From an uncultured Clostridium sp. (GTDB lineage Bacteria; Bacillota; Clostridia; TANB77; CAG-508), in NCBI GenBank assembly GCA_947571515.1, contig CANOYI010000005.1, forward strand, positions 1 through 34,033: a stretch of DNA of 34,033 nt, written 5' to 3'. How positions within the stretch are numbered: the first letter of the stretch is position 1; each line of letters starts with the position of its first letter. Position numbers and translations under genes: made by a program. The notes under the pieces are model-generated. The model did no database searches, had not been told where the DNA came from, and was given only the letters and a program-made list of their open reading frames with translations. This document shows, piece after piece, positions 1 to 9,094 of this stretch.

Positions 1-32
1 TACATAGTAATTTCTCTATCAAATTTCGACAT
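1..32 (-). CDS. possible start of the next type VII secretion gene (cut by window edge)
   Basis: An ATG at 32 on the minus strand opens a frame (MSKFDREITM...) that runs off the window, just downstream of the EsaB-like gene and in the same direction. A further ess-type gene would be expected here. No good Shine-Dalgarno sequence precedes the ATG, and only ten codons are visible, so it is a weak call made on context. Confidence 0.2.
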   Translation of the reverse strand, partial: MSKFDREITM

Positions 33-69
33 TACACACTTTATTTTACATACCCGTCCTCAATTGTCC

Positions 70-321
70 CTATATCATTATTAACTCTGTTCCATTTCGT
101 ATTTCACTTTCTATTACTCTCAGATTTATATCAAAAGCCTTCGCTGTTGCCTTATCATATAAGTATGGCATTTGTTTTGGAAGATAATATCCCTTTGTAA
201 ATTCATTTACTGCTTTTACCAAAAGCATAATAATAATATGAATTTTTTTATTGACGGGTATCCAAATGTCATATTGTTCATCAATCATAGGAACATATAA
301 TTTAACTAATACTTTATTCAT
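70..321 (-). CDS. esaB: EsaB/YukD-like ubiquitin-fold protein of type VII secretion
   Basis: This is an 83-residue protein starting MNKVLVKLYVPMIDEQYDI, with the length and alternating hydrophobic beta-strand pattern of the small cytoplasmic ubiquitin-like YukD/EsaB proteins encoded in Firmicutes type VII (Ess/Yuk) loci. Those proteins are needed for, or regulate, secretion but are not secreted themselves. The start was set at 321 rather than the ATG at 327, because AGAGGA then lies about seven bases upstream and family members begin close to this beta strand. It overlaps the end of essC by 8 bases, so the two genes are translationally linked. The family call rests on length, fold pattern and neighbour; sequence identity in this family is low. 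Confidence 0.72.
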   Translation of the reverse strand: MNKVLVKLYVPMIDEQYDIWIPVNKKIHIIIMLLVKAVNEFTKGYYLPKQMPYLYDKATAKAFDINLRVIESEIRNGTELIMI

Positions 322-3300
322 CCTCATTCCTCTTTTCTTTCATTTCTAAAAGTTTTAACATAATTGTTTTTGATTTCTTGTTAATATACCCAAAACTACA
401 TCCACAATTATCCAATATCTCTTTTCTTGGTGCATCGACATCTAATAGATATTGGTCTTCTATGCCATTGCCAACCCAAATAATATTGCTCTCAAGCACG
501 TTTTCTTTATACCAATCATCATAATTGTGCTCTTTAACTTTATCTGCCGAATCAATAAAAATAAAACTAAAATTCTTTTTTTCGTCGCATTGTTTTATAA
601 TGGTTTGTAATTTCTCTGTTCCTTCTGAATAATCGTCACCTTCCATATTTTGCTCCAAATAATTAATAAATCGATTTAATCCAAAAATAAAACAAACATT
701 ATATCTTGAAGTTTTTTTCTTGGCTGATGAAACTAACTTTTTATAATTTTCGCTTAGTTCATTTCTACCACTTAAAACTTTCCTCTCTGGATCCAAAATA
801 ATAATATCTACATCTTCTATCTTACCAATTTGTTGCCAGATATTAGAACCAAATTGCATTGCTTCTTCCACATCTTTTGCTGTGATAATATTAATAAAAT
901 TCTCTTTAAAATCGTAAAATTCTGGTTTGATATCTTTTTTCCTCAAACCAATTGGAATATTAGATAAATCATTCAGATTTGTCTTAAATTTATCTATTTT
1001 AACAACATCTGGCAAAATAGGAATTTTTTCTGCACTTGTTTTATTCTCTTTTTTTAGTCTTTCTATCTCTTCTTTTATAAATACATTGTATTCTTCTGGT
1101 TCACAGGATTTAGCAGTTTGAAAATCATAAATTTCTTCTCCTAAATTAATCAATCCCCTACCAAACTTACGAGCAGGTCTTTTGTTTCCTAATGCTTCAA
1201 AAATACTAACATATTCGCTTGTATCATTTAAAGATAGTGCAATTTTTCGTTTAAAATTTTGAGTCATTCGATATCTTAAATCATTACTTGTTGTTGTCGT
1301 CATAACAAATGTTATTCCTGTTTTACTCCCCTCTCTTGTTAGTGTTAATAAAACATCATCAAACACATCCTCATAATTTTCAATAAAAGTTTCATACCCA
1401 TTTATCAAAATAGTTATCAAAGGCATTGATTCTCCATTTGTTTTTAGAAAAAAGTTATAATCTCCATTGTAGTCTGTTAGGATTTGCTTTCTCTCTTTTA
1501 CTATTTCTTTTACTCTATCAAAAAATCGCTTTAGCTTTTCAGTGTCATTCGCACAAATTACTTCACCTACATGTGGGCAGCCATCAAATATTTTCAAAGA
1601 TTCTGTTCCAAAATCTAATATATACATCCATACATTAGAAGATGAATAAGTTGTCATTAAATCATATACAATTGTACTCATTAATGTTTCTTTTCCACTT
1701 TCTGCATTACCGTATATAATAACATTTCCGCCTTTTACTAAATCTAAATTTACAATTCCTTGTTTTTGATTGGCTGGATCATCATATTCTCCAATGGTAG
1801 CAATTACACTATTACTCTTTTTCTTAAATTTATATTTATCTTTTACTTTTTTCACATAAATCTTTTCTGGAATATCCTCTATCCACAAATTCTCTGCTTT
1901 TATCCCTTCTCTTTTCGCAATATCATACATTTCCTTAACGATATTAGGCAATTGTTCTCCTTGACTTGCTACTGTCTTTTTGGTGTAATCATTAATTTCC
2001 TTGATAACAGATCCATTATTCCTAATAAATTTGATAGCTTCATCTTCTTGTGTTTTTGTTGTATCAGAAGGATAATATTGTGTACCAGACCATCCTGATT
2101 GTCCGATATCAAAATAATCATCATTTCCTACTTTGATATAAAACCTACCAGATTGTTTTAAATAAGCTGCATCTGGTCTTTCAATTACATCTGAACTATC
2201 TGACTTGTCCTGCACTTTTAAACAAATGGCAAATTTACTATTGCTTCGAATTTGGTCATCTACAATTCCACTTGGCTTTTGTGTCGCTAAAATCAAATGC
2301 ACACCTAAGCTACGTCCAATTCTCGAAACACTTACCAATTCACTCATAAAATTTGGTTGCTGTTGTTTTAACTCCGCAAACTCGTCACAAATAATTAATA
2401 AATGCGGAATTGGCTTTTTTAAAACCCCATTATGATATAATTTCTGATATTTATATATATCAATCACGCCACCATCTGTCATTTCTCTTGCTTCATTGAA
2501 TAAAACTTGTCTTCTTCTTAATTCACTTTGTATGGAAACTAACGATCTTTGCAGTCCTTCTTTATCAATATTGGTAATTGTTCCCACTAAATGTGGCAAT
2601 TTAACATCTTGTTTTTGAAAAGCTCCTGATAATCCTCCACCCTTATAATCAATTAAAATAAAAGTGACATCATCTGGATGATAATTAATTGCAAGTGACA
2701 AGATGTATGTGATAATAAATTCACTCTTTCCAGAACCTGTACTACCTGCAATTAATCCATGTGGTCCATGAAATTTCTCATGTATATCTAAATTTAAAAT
2801 CTTTCCTGTTGGTCTAATTCCAATCGGTGCTGCTAAAGAAAGTGTAGCATCGTTATTTTTCCATCTGTCTAAAATATTTAATTGCTCGATTAATCCTACA
2901 TTATACATTTCCAAAAAAGAATAATGGCTTGGTAATGAATTTCTTTCTGCTAATTTGTATTTAATCGGTATATTGGATACCATTTCTTTTATTTTGTCAA
3001 AGAAAAAGATATTTAAATTATTAAAAGTAAAGTTAATTTCACTTTTCTCTGACAATTCATTACTATACACTTTCCCTGATTTATTTTCAATCTGGATAAA
3101 CTTTTTACATTCATTTGGCAATTGCCTAATATCATTTGCAATACAAAAAATGCTAAATCCTACATTTGCTTTTTGTTGTAATATATTTGTGATAATTTTT
3201 AAATTTTCTATCTCTCGATAGCTATCTGTTATAATTAAATAATATGGCAAAAATCTTTTATCATCACTTGTCTGATTTACTTGTTCATTGGTTCTTTTTG

Positions 3301-4942
3301 AAAACTCATCTTCTAAATATTTTGAGATTTCTTCCATATTTTTTACATCATCTTCAAAAAAACGAAAGTCTTTTTCATTATTCCAAACATAAGGAAACAT
3401 TTTTACATATTCCCATTTTTTAATATTATCTTTTTTTAATAAAAATACCAATTTTAAATCATGGTAGCTTTGAAACGCCATTAATTGAATAAACAAATTT
3501 TGCATAAATTTATCGATATTTTCTCTGCCTTTGTCTATATAAGCTATCATTTTTTCACTTTTTAAAGAAATGGTAACTGGTGCATCTTTTAGGATATTAA
3601 CATCTTGTGTGAAATTATCTAGCATATTTCTTAAATTATCTTCTTCTTCCATTTGAAAAGCTTGCTTTTCAGGATAAGAAATATGAATGTCAAATGGAAT
3701 ATCTCCTATGCCAAGATTAATGGACAAAAAGTCAGGATCTTCTATTGTCCTTTCCCATAGTCTTTTATCCTTGTTTAAGATGATACTTGTACATTCTTCT
3801 GTTGTTGCATAATTCTTTAACAATATCTTTCTCTTTTTATCTTTTAGTTCTTCTATCTCTTTTTTCTCAGCATTCATATAGGCACGATATTTTTCTTGAC
3901 GTGTCTTTTCATATTTTTTATCTCTGTTTTTTTCCCATCTGGAAATGAGCAATGGGATTAACAGCATAGATAACAGCATAATAAATGATGAGATAATCGA
4001 CAAGATACTTTCTCCTAATGTTGCTGTTCCACTCAATATATTGGAAAAGGTAGAAAAAATAGAAATAAAAGAGAAAGCTCCCATACATAAGGTAGAACCT
4101 AATGTTAAGAATAATGGCATCTGGTCATTGGTTCTCTTATAAGGTGGTGCTTGTATGATAACCTCATCTTTATCAATCTTATCTATAATTCTTGGCGAAC
4201 GATAAAAATAATCTTTTGATGAATATAATTCTATGTATCTTTCTTCTTTCCTCTCTTTCACTATTTTTTGTGGTTTGGTTTCTTTTAATCTTAAAACGTT
4301 TTCATCGTAATGAACCTTTTTAGATGGATTGTTGATATAGATACTATTTCCTAATAATATAATTTTCAATCCCATGATAAAAATGGTATCTCCGTTAAAC
4401 AAGAACTTTGCCTTATGATATACCAAATTACCGTTTACAAATGTTCCGCATTTTTTATCATAATTTTCCAACATCCACTTACCATTGTTTAGAAATATTC
4501 TGGCATGTGTGTTAGCTACTAGATTATTTTCATAGGATATTTGATTGCTAGAATTTCTTCCAATTGCTATTTCTTGTGTGTGTCTTATATCTAAATGAAT
4601 CCAGTTATTTTCATATACTGGCAAACAACACAAAGTATATAATGCCTCTGTTTCTCCGATCATTAATTCATATATGTTGTATTCTTTTAAAACAATTCTA
4701 CTTACAAATAAATTCGTCGTATTTACTATTTTTATTTGTTCGTCTGTTATTTGAATACATTTTGGGTTTACTATTTTAGCATTACTGTCACTTGTAATTT
4801 GCCATTTTCCATCTTTGGATTCGATTTCTAGCATTCTTTTATTGGTGTTTTCATATTGGTCATTTATGATATAACTTCCTGATGAAACTTGCGGTAATAT
4901 AATTTTGTGCATTTTTCCTTCGCCTATTAATACTACTAACAA
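314..4942 (-). CDS. essC: EssC-type FHA/FtsK-SpoIIIE ATPase, motor of type VII secretion
   Basis: This 1,542-residue membrane ATPase drives export of WXG100/LXG proteins through the type VII apparatus. The N-terminus holds two forkhead-associated-like modules; the second (about residues 124-198) has the GRNSSNQI...NTHARI...GTFVNG pattern. Two membrane segments follow at about 277-335, then a basic coiled stretch. The first FtsK/SpoIIIE domain has an intact Walker A (GSTGSGKS, about 732) and Walker B (LLIICDEFAEL, about 852). The second P-loop (GNAESGKE, about 1,078) has Glu where Ser/Thr is expected. The third ATPase-like domain has no recognisable P-loop. One active and two degenerate domains is typical of EssC. 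The start is TTG with AAAGG upstream; an ATG at 4912 is possible, but the earlier start completes the first beta strand. The 1,500-residue length fits the family. Confidence 0.93.
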   Translation of the reverse strand: MLVVLIGEGKMHKIILPQVSSGSYIINDQYENTNKRMLEIESKDGKWQITSDSNAKIVNPKCIQITDEQIKIVNTTNLFVSRIVLKEYNIYELMIGETEALYTLCCLPVYENNWIHLDIRHTQEIAIGRNSSNQISYENNLVANTHARIFLNNGKWMLENYDKKCGTFVNGNLVYHKAKFLFNGDTIFIMGLKIILLGNSIYINNPSKKVHYDENVLRLKETKPQKIVKERKEERYIELYSSKDYFYRSPRIIDKIDKDEVIIQAPPYKRTNDQMPLFLTLGSTLCMGAFSFISIFSTFSNILSGTATLGESILSIISSFIMLLSMLLIPLLISRWEKNRDKKYEKTRQEKYRAYMNAEKKEIEELKDKKRKILLKNYATTEECTSIILNKDKRLWERTIEDPDFLSINLGIGDIPFDIHISYPEKQAFQMEEEDNLRNMLDNFTQDVNILKDAPVTISLKSEKMIAYIDKGRENIDKFMQNLFIQLMAFQSYHDLKLVFLLKKDNIKKWEYVKMFPYVWNNEKDFRFFEDDVKNMEEISKYLEDEFSKRTNEQVNQTSDDKRFLPYYLIITDSYREIENLKIITNILQQKANVGFSIFCIANDIRQLPNECKKFIQIENKSGKVYSNELSEKSEINFTFNNLNIFFFDKIKEMVSNIPIKYKLAERNSLPSHYSFLEMYNVGLIEQLNILDRWKNNDATLSLAAPIGIRPTGKILNLDIHEKFHGPHGLIAGSTGSGKSEFIITYILSLAINYHPDDVTFILIDYKGGGLSGAFQKQDVKLPHLVGTITNIDKEGLQRSLVSIQSELRRRQVLFNEAREMTDGGVIDIYKYQKLYHNGVLKKPIPHLLIICDEFAELKQQQPNFMSELVSVSRIGRSLGVHLILATQKPSGIVDDQIRSNSKFAICLKVQDKSDSSDVIERPDAAYLKQSGRFYIKVGNDDYFDIGQSGWSGTQYYPSDTTKTQEDEAIKFIRNNGSVIKEINDYTKKTVASQGEQLPNIVKEMYDIAKREGIKAENLWIEDIPEKIYVKKVKDKYKFKKKSNSVIATIGEYDDPANQKQGIVNLDLVKGGNVIIYGNAESGKETLMSTIVYDLMTTYSSSNVWMYILDFGTESLKIFDGCPHVGEVICANDTEKLKRFFDRVKEIVKERKQILTDYNGDYNFFLKTNGESMPLITILINGYETFIENYEDVFDDVLLTLTREGSKTGITFVMTTTTSNDLRYRMTQNFKRKIALSLNDTSEYVSIFEALGNKRPARKFGRGLINLGEEIYDFQTAKSCEPEEYNVFIKEEIERLKKENKTSAEKIPILPDVVKIDKFKTNLNDLSNIPIGLRKKDIKPEFYDFKENFINIITAKDVEEAMQFGSNIWQQIGKIEDVDIIILDPERKVLSGRNELSENYKKLVSSAKKKTSRYNVCFIFGLNRFINYLEQNMEGDDYSEGTEKLQTIIKQCDEKKNFSFIFIDSADKVKEHNYDDWYKENVLESNIIWVGNGIEDQYLLDVDAPRKEILDNCGCSFGYINKKSKTIMLKLLEMKEKRNEDE

Positions 4943-4980
4943 TTAAAATCAACCTTTCTATTTTTAGTTATTCTTACCTA

Positions 4981-5026
4981 TCAAAAAACAATTAAACTAT
5001 TAAATATATTTAATAATTTAACTGTT
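4981..5026 (-). terminator. Rho-independent terminator of the 285-residue gene
   Basis: Arms 4987-5006 and 5007-5026 form an AT-rich 20-bp stem with two mismatches. On the minus strand it is followed by six T residues (4988 down to 4983). It separates the upstream 285-residue gene from essC, so essC is transcribed either by read-through or from its own promoter. Confidence 0.65.
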
Positions 5027-5046
5027 TTGAAATAAAATTATGTATT

Positions 5047-5904
5047 TTACTCTAAATGAAAATCTAAAGCTTTTATTTTTGCTAAATCTCCTTGTTTTGC
5101 CTCAATAATTTTAGTTATAGCTAAATTAAGGTTTTTCTTGAAATTTTTTATTCTAGCAGTAGATTTTGTTTTACAATCTTTAGTTGCTTTTTTTACTTTA
5201 GTTCTAACATCATCTGAAAATCCCCACCACTTAGAAGTATCAGTATTATTAGCTAAAGCATTAACATCGTTACAATATGTTTCAACACATTTTTCTACCT
5301 TGTTTAAACCTGTTTCTATCTCCTTTTGAAAGTTTTTTAGTTGAGCCACACTAGTTTTTCTACCATTCGAATTAGTTTGTGTATATATTCTTAGAGTAGT
5401 CCAAATTCCATCACCAAATATGTCATCAATCATTAAGTGACGCCATATTCTTCCTGTTTTGCTTAAATTATATTTACTATCTTGTGCTACTTTCAGATAT
5501 TTCTTACATTTATTTCGAACATCTTTATGACTACTCTCAAGAGCTTCTAGTGATTTACAAACTGCTATATAAAAGCATTTTCCTGCTAAATTTAATAATG
5601 TTACCATTCTATCTGAGCCGTCTTGTGTATTGTTATTAGTATCTGTAACTAACATCTTCTTACTCTCATTCCATTTCAAATTTCCAAATAGGCTAGCATC
5701 AAAACCCTCTTCTTCATCAAGATTATTATTCCACCATTTGGCAAAAATAATAGCATTATCATCAAACCATCTACCGTCTACACAAACATAATTACCAACA
5801 GATTGACTTATATCTTGTATTGCTTTCGCTAGATCCAAATAGTCATTTTCTATTTTTCTAATTTGTTTTAAAGATGAGCCTTCATTATAAAAATATTGTC
5901 CCAT
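5047..5904 (-). CDS. helical protein upstream of essC, possible type VII secretion substrate
   Basis: This 285-residue protein has no signal peptide or membrane segment. It is rich in Lys, Asn, Asp and Trp and looks almost entirely helical, with a long charged helix at the C-terminus (about 215-280). I do not recognise a family with certainty. Residues about 44-62 (DGRWFDDNAIIFAKWWNNNL) resemble a degenerate WXG100/LXG helical hairpin: W, small residue, AxxF, W. Together with its position directly upstream of essC on the same strand, this suggests a secreted substrate or chaperone of the system. It has six to eight Cys residues, unusual for a cytoplasmic helical protein. It has its own promoter (5959-5989) and terminator (4981-5026), so it can be expressed independently of essC. 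Confidence 0.6.
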   Translation of the reverse strand: MGQYFYNEGSSLKQIRKIENDYLDLAKAIQDISQSVGNYVCVDGRWFDDNAIIFAKWWNNNLDEEEGFDASLFGNLKWNESKKMLVTDTNNNTQDGSDRMVTLLNLAGKCFYIAVCKSLEALESSHKDVRNKCKKYLKVAQDSKYNLSKTGRIWRHLMIDDIFGDGIWTTLRIYTQTNSNGRKTSVAQLKNFQKEIETGLNKVEKCVETYCNDVNALANNTDTSKWWGFSDDVRTKVKKATKDCKTKSTARIKNFKKNLNLAITKIIEAKQGDLAKIKALDFHLE

Positions 5905-5958
5905 ATATATTTCTCTCCTTCCTACACTTTTTAACTTTTATCTTACAGTTCACTTAAT

Positions 5959-5989
5959 ATTATATATAAATAAATTTTTAATCTGTCAA
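5959..5989 (-). promoter_or_regulatory. sigma-A-like promoter for the 285-residue gene
   Basis: On the minus strand, TTGACA (5989-5984) is followed after 17 bases by TATATA (5966-5961), or after 19 by TATAAT (5964-5959). It lies about 55 bases upstream of the start codon. Confidence 0.6.
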
Positions 5990-6047
5990 TAAATTATTAA
6001 AAAATTTCAAAATTAAGTAATAGTAAGTTTACAGTTATATTGTCACC

Positions 6048-6173
6048 ATGATTTTGGGTGATTTTGGGGACGGAGGAAAAAATCATGATTTATAAAATTT
6101 GCAAAACTTTTAAAATAGCAAAAACAGAAATCATGATTTTTTCCTCCGTCCCCAAAATCATCCCCAAAATCAT
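6048..6173. repeat. REP pair (BIME-like), family A
   Basis: Two inverted copies of a palindromic unit (6048-6091 and 6128-6173) are separated by 36 bases. Each unit is itself a hairpin: TCATGATTTT and AAAATCATGA flank a G-rich loop, GGGGACGGAGG. The same unit recurs at 9051-9084, 9959-9991 and 14357-14474 and bounds the RAYT transposase gene. The outer part is extended by one more GATTTTGGGG-like segment; the left arm is two bases shorter than the right. It lies between two minus-strand genes and contains no gene. Confidence 0.9.
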
Positions 6174-6181
6174 AAAAGCCA

Positions 6182-6226
6182 CAACTTCGCAAGCAAATAT
6201 TTTGCTTGCGAAGTTGCACTTTTTTA
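6182..6226. terminator. strong bidirectional hairpin
   Basis: A perfect 16-bp stem (6182-6197 with 6201-6216, 3-base loop) is followed on the plus strand by CACTTTTTTATTTT and on the minus strand by a weaker T-rich run. It sits 13 bases after the stop codon of the 108-residue gene and probably ends its transcript, perhaps helped by the adjacent REP pair. Confidence 0.65.
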
Positions 6227-6238
6227 TTTTACACATAC

Positions 6239-6565
6239 TCAATTCATTTCGAATAACTTATGGATCTGCTCGGCTTCCCAAAGTAATGCTCTTTCTGCTA
6301 CTTTCTTTGCTTCACTTTCTCTAAGTTCAGCAGCTTCTTCACGTGAAAGATTTTGAGTTCTACCCTCCTTTTCTAATTTTGCTGCAGTTTCTTCCAAAAA
6401 ATCATCATAGAAAGCCGTTTCAGCTCTAGGCGATACATAGCACGCTTTAGCCTTTACATTAACTATAGCATAGCCACATATCCATTGATTGTTACCAAAG
6501 TTTCTCAAGATATCAAACTGATAAATGTTTTCTTCATGTTTTTTCTGAAATTTAAAAATTCCCAT
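6239..6565 (-). CDS. small cytoplasmic protein of unknown function
   Basis: This 108-residue protein is not one I recognise. The N-terminal half (MGIFKFQKKHEENIYQF...) is predicted beta-rich, with NNQWICGYAIVNVKAKACYV. The C-terminal half is a charged amphipathic helix (about 55-105, Glu/Ala/Arg-rich), probably a coiled coil. There is no signal peptide or membrane segment. The gene looks real: a strong AGGAGGTG lies nine bases before the ATG, a promoter (6615-6643) lies upstream and a hairpin terminator follows the stop. It stands alone between the type VII locus and tex. Confidence 0.7.
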   Translation of the reverse strand: MGIFKFQKKHEENIYQFDILRNFGNNQWICGYAIVNVKAKACYVSPRAETAFYDDFLEETAAKLEKEGRTQNLSREEAAELRESEAKKVAERALLWEAEQIHKLFEMN

Positions 6566-6614
6566 GGTTTTGCACCTCCTACTTATATCTATTTAGATTT
6601 ACGTTTACTTTAAA

Positions 6615-6643
6615 ATATTAACATAATTATATTCTTTCGTCAA
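6615..6643 (-). promoter_or_regulatory. promoter for the 108-residue gene
   Basis: On the minus strand, TTGACG (6643-6638), a 17-base spacer and TAATAT (6620-6615) lie about 50 bases upstream of the start codon. Confidence 0.55.
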
Positions 6644-6686
6644 GTTCAATAAAAGAGTAATATGAATTATAATTTTAAATTTAAAC

Positions 6687-6804
6687 ACAAATTGGAAAGC
6701 CTTAAGATTAGCATAATTTAAACTTTTTTCTTTGGCTTTCCGTTAATTTGTTTGTGTACCATATTTTTTATATATTAGAAAGTCAGTATGACTTTCCTAA
6801 TATG
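6687..6804. other. structured intergenic region, two inverted repeats
   Basis: GGAAAGCC (6694-6701) pairs with GGCTTTCC (6734-6741) across an AT-rich loop, with weaker pairing extending outward. A second hairpin (6772-6785 with 6789-6803, one bulge, loop GTA) follows. Neither has a clear T-tract. The segment lies downstream of tex and has the same order of elements as 12728-12866. No gene is visible; the function is unknown. Confidence 0.4.
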
Positions 6805-6806
6805 TA

Positions 6807-6847
6807 AAAAAGTGTGTAAAAGGAAATATCCCTATTGCACACTTTTT
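6807..6847 (-). terminator. probable tex terminator
   Basis: On the minus strand, directly after the tex stop codon, AAAAAGTGTG (6847-6838) pairs with CACACTTTTT (6816-6807). The T-run is part of the distal arm and continues one base further, giving a terminator-like hairpin with a loop of about 20 bases. Confidence 0.5.
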
Positions 6848-6851
6848 GCAC

Positions 6852-9035
6852 TTACACTTTCATAGAAAGACCTACTTTTTGTCTCTCTTTATCAATTTTT
6901 ATCACTTTAACCTTAACCACATCACCAACAGAAACAATCTCTGATGGATTTTTGATAAAATTATCACTCATTTCAGAAATATGGACTAGTCCATCATGTT
7001 TCACACCGATATCCACGAAAGCACCAAAATCAATAACATTTCTAACCGTTCCGTTTAATACCATACCTTCTCTTAAATCCTCTAATTTCAAAACATCACT
7101 TCTTAAAATCGGTTTTGGCATATCTTCACGAGGATCTCTACCTGGTTTTGATAACTCATCAATGATATCAGATAAGGTCATTTCTCCAATTTTCAATTCT
7201 TTTGCCATAGTTGGTACATCAACACTTTTCAATTTTTTTCTTAATGTTTCTAATTTTTCTTTATCTTGTAAATCTTTTTTATCAAAGTCTAAATTAGCAA
7301 GCAATTTTTCAGTTGGCTCATAGCTTTCTGGGTGAACCGCTGTAATTTCTAATGGATTATCTCCATCCAAAATTCTTAGGAAACCAGCACATTGCTCAAA
7401 AGCTACTTTTCCAAGCTTAGGAACTTTTAATAATTGTTTTCTATTTTTCAATTTTCCATTTTCATCTCTATATTTTACAATATTTTTAGCAATGGTATTA
7501 TTAATTCCTGATACATAAGATAGCAAAGATGGTGTTGCTGTGTTAACATCTACTCCTACTTTATTAACACTGTCCTCTACTACACCTGTTAAGCTTTCTG
7601 CTAATCTTTTTTGATTCACATCATGTTGATACTGCCCTACTCCAATTGCTTTTGGATCTATTTTTACCAATTCTGCTAAAGGATCTTGTAATCTTCTAGC
7701 AATTGAAATAGCACCTCTAATGGACACATTAATATCTGGATATTCTTCTGTTGCTAGTTTAGAAGCTGAATACACAGATGCTCCCGCTTCACTTACAATC
7801 ACATAATGGACTGTTCTTGAAGCATCTTTTATCATATCTGCTACAAACATCTCTGACTCTCTAGAAGCTGTCCCATTTCCAATAGCTATCATATCGACTT
7901 TATCTTTTTCAATCAATTTTAGAAGTTCTTTTTTGGCTCCTACTACATCATTTTGTGGTTCTGTTGGGTACACAGTTGTATAATCTAAAACCTTTCCTGT
8001 TTCGTCGATAACTGCTATTTTACATCCAGTTCGATAAGCTGGGTCAAACCCCATAACAGTTTTCCCTTTAATTGGTGCTCCTAATAACAGTTGCTTTGAA
8101 TTTTTACCAAATACTTTAATCGCTTTTTCTTCTGCCTTTTCTGTTAAATCACTACGAATTTCTCTTTCTATCGATGGTTCAATTAATCTTTTAAAACTAT
8201 CTAGAATCGTTTCTTTTAGCATTGCTGTAAATTGTGTTTCCCCTTTTATGGTGTCTTTTTCTATGTAAGCTAATATTTTTTCTTCTGGTTTTTGAATTTT
8301 AACTTTCAAAAACTCTTCTTTCTCTCCACGATTTATGGCTAAAATTCTATGGCTTGGAATATATTTAATGGCTTCATTATATTCATAATACATTTCATAA
8401 TTTGACTTTTCTTCTAGGTTAACTGCTTTTGTCTCAATTAACCCTTCTCTGTAGCATTGTCTCTTAATCTCTTTTCTATATTTTGCGTTATCAGAAATAT
8501 CTTCTGCAATAATATCCAAAGCCCCTTGTATTGCTTCTTCTTCGTTATTTACTATTTTATCTTTATTCTTCTTGTCCTCTTCTGGTAATTTGTCAATATT
8601 GATATACTCTTTGGCGATTTCTTCAATTGGTCTAGTATCTTTTTGTTCGATAATAATTTGTGCTAATGGCTCTAATCCTTTTGCTTTTGCTACCGTTGCT
8701 CTGGTTTTCTTTTTTTGCTTATAGGGACGATAAATATCTTCCACTTCTGCCAACGTCTTAGCGATTGCAACAGCTTGCAAAATTTCGTCAGTTAATTTGC
8801 CTTGTTCTTCAATTGATTTAATGACTTCTTCTTTTCTTTGCTCTAAGTTTCTAAGATAGGTTAATCTTTCTCCTAAATCCCTTAAAACCTCATCACTTAA
8901 ACCTCCCGTGACCTCTTTTCTGTAACGGGCAATAAATGGTATAGTATTTCCTTCGTCAATTAGTTTTACAGTGTTTTCTACTTGTGATGGTTTTATGTTT
9001 AATTCTTCTGCTATTGTTTTTATGATTTTTTCCAT
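6852..9035 (-). CDS. tex: Tex family S1 RNA-binding transcription accessory protein
   Basis: This 727-residue cytoplasmic nucleic-acid-binding protein has the usual Tex length and order of domains. The N-terminal helical region includes VENTVKLIDEGNTIPFIARY and RKEVTGGLSDEVLRDLGERL. A YqgF/RNase H-like fold is centred on GFDPAYRTGCKIAVIDETGK (about 330-350). Next comes a helix-hairpin-helix region (VNTATPSLLSYVSGI..., about 495-560). A C-terminal S1 domain (about 655-725) has GTVRNVIDFGAFVDIG, DGLVHISE and VIKIDKERQKVGLSM. Tex proteins associate with transcription and RNA metabolism; the precise role in this organism is inferred. AGGAAGGA lies eight bases before the ATG, and immediately behind it starts a REP unit (9051), so a mobile repeat has landed against the ribosome binding site. 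It probably once shared a transcript with the deaminase and ABC-F genes upstream. Confidence 0.96.
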   Translation of the reverse strand: MEKIIKTIAEELNIKPSQVENTVKLIDEGNTIPFIARYRKEVTGGLSDEVLRDLGERLTYLRNLEQRKEEVIKSIEEQGKLTDEILQAVAIAKTLAEVEDIYRPYKQKKKTRATVAKAKGLEPLAQIIIEQKDTRPIEEIAKEYINIDKLPEEDKKNKDKIVNNEEEAIQGALDIIAEDISDNAKYRKEIKRQCYREGLIETKAVNLEEKSNYEMYYEYNEAIKYIPSHRILAINRGEKEEFLKVKIQKPEEKILAYIEKDTIKGETQFTAMLKETILDSFKRLIEPSIEREIRSDLTEKAEEKAIKVFGKNSKQLLLGAPIKGKTVMGFDPAYRTGCKIAVIDETGKVLDYTTVYPTEPQNDVVGAKKELLKLIEKDKVDMIAIGNGTASRESEMFVADMIKDASRTVHYVIVSEAGASVYSASKLATEEYPDINVSIRGAISIARRLQDPLAELVKIDPKAIGVGQYQHDVNQKRLAESLTGVVEDSVNKVGVDVNTATPSLLSYVSGINNTIAKNIVKYRDENGKLKNRKQLLKVPKLGKVAFEQCAGFLRILDGDNPLEITAVHPESYEPTEKLLANLDFDKKDLQDKEKLETLRKKLKSVDVPTMAKELKIGEMTLSDIIDELSKPGRDPREDMPKPILRSDVLKLEDLREGMVLNGTVRNVIDFGAFVDIGVKHDGLVHISEMSDNFIKNPSEIVSVGDVVKVKVIKIDKERQKVGLSMKV

Positions 9036-9050
9036 GTTTAATCCTTCCTT

Positions 9051-9084
9051 TCATGATTTTGGGGACGGAGGAAAAAATCATGAT
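9051..9084 (+). repeat. REP unit, family A, at tex ribosome binding site
   Basis: TCATGATTTT and AAAATCATGA form a 10-bp stem around the GGGGACGGAGG loop. It ends 15 bases from the tex start codon and marks one end of the RAYT unit. Confidence 0.9.
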
Positions 9085-9094
9085 GATTTATTGA

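Noticed and set aside
6058..6324. Plus-strand 88-residue frame starting at a REP
   Set aside because: It is composed of REP palindrome and terminator sequence and runs antisense into the 108-residue gene. It is noted only because the REP supplies a start-like signal.
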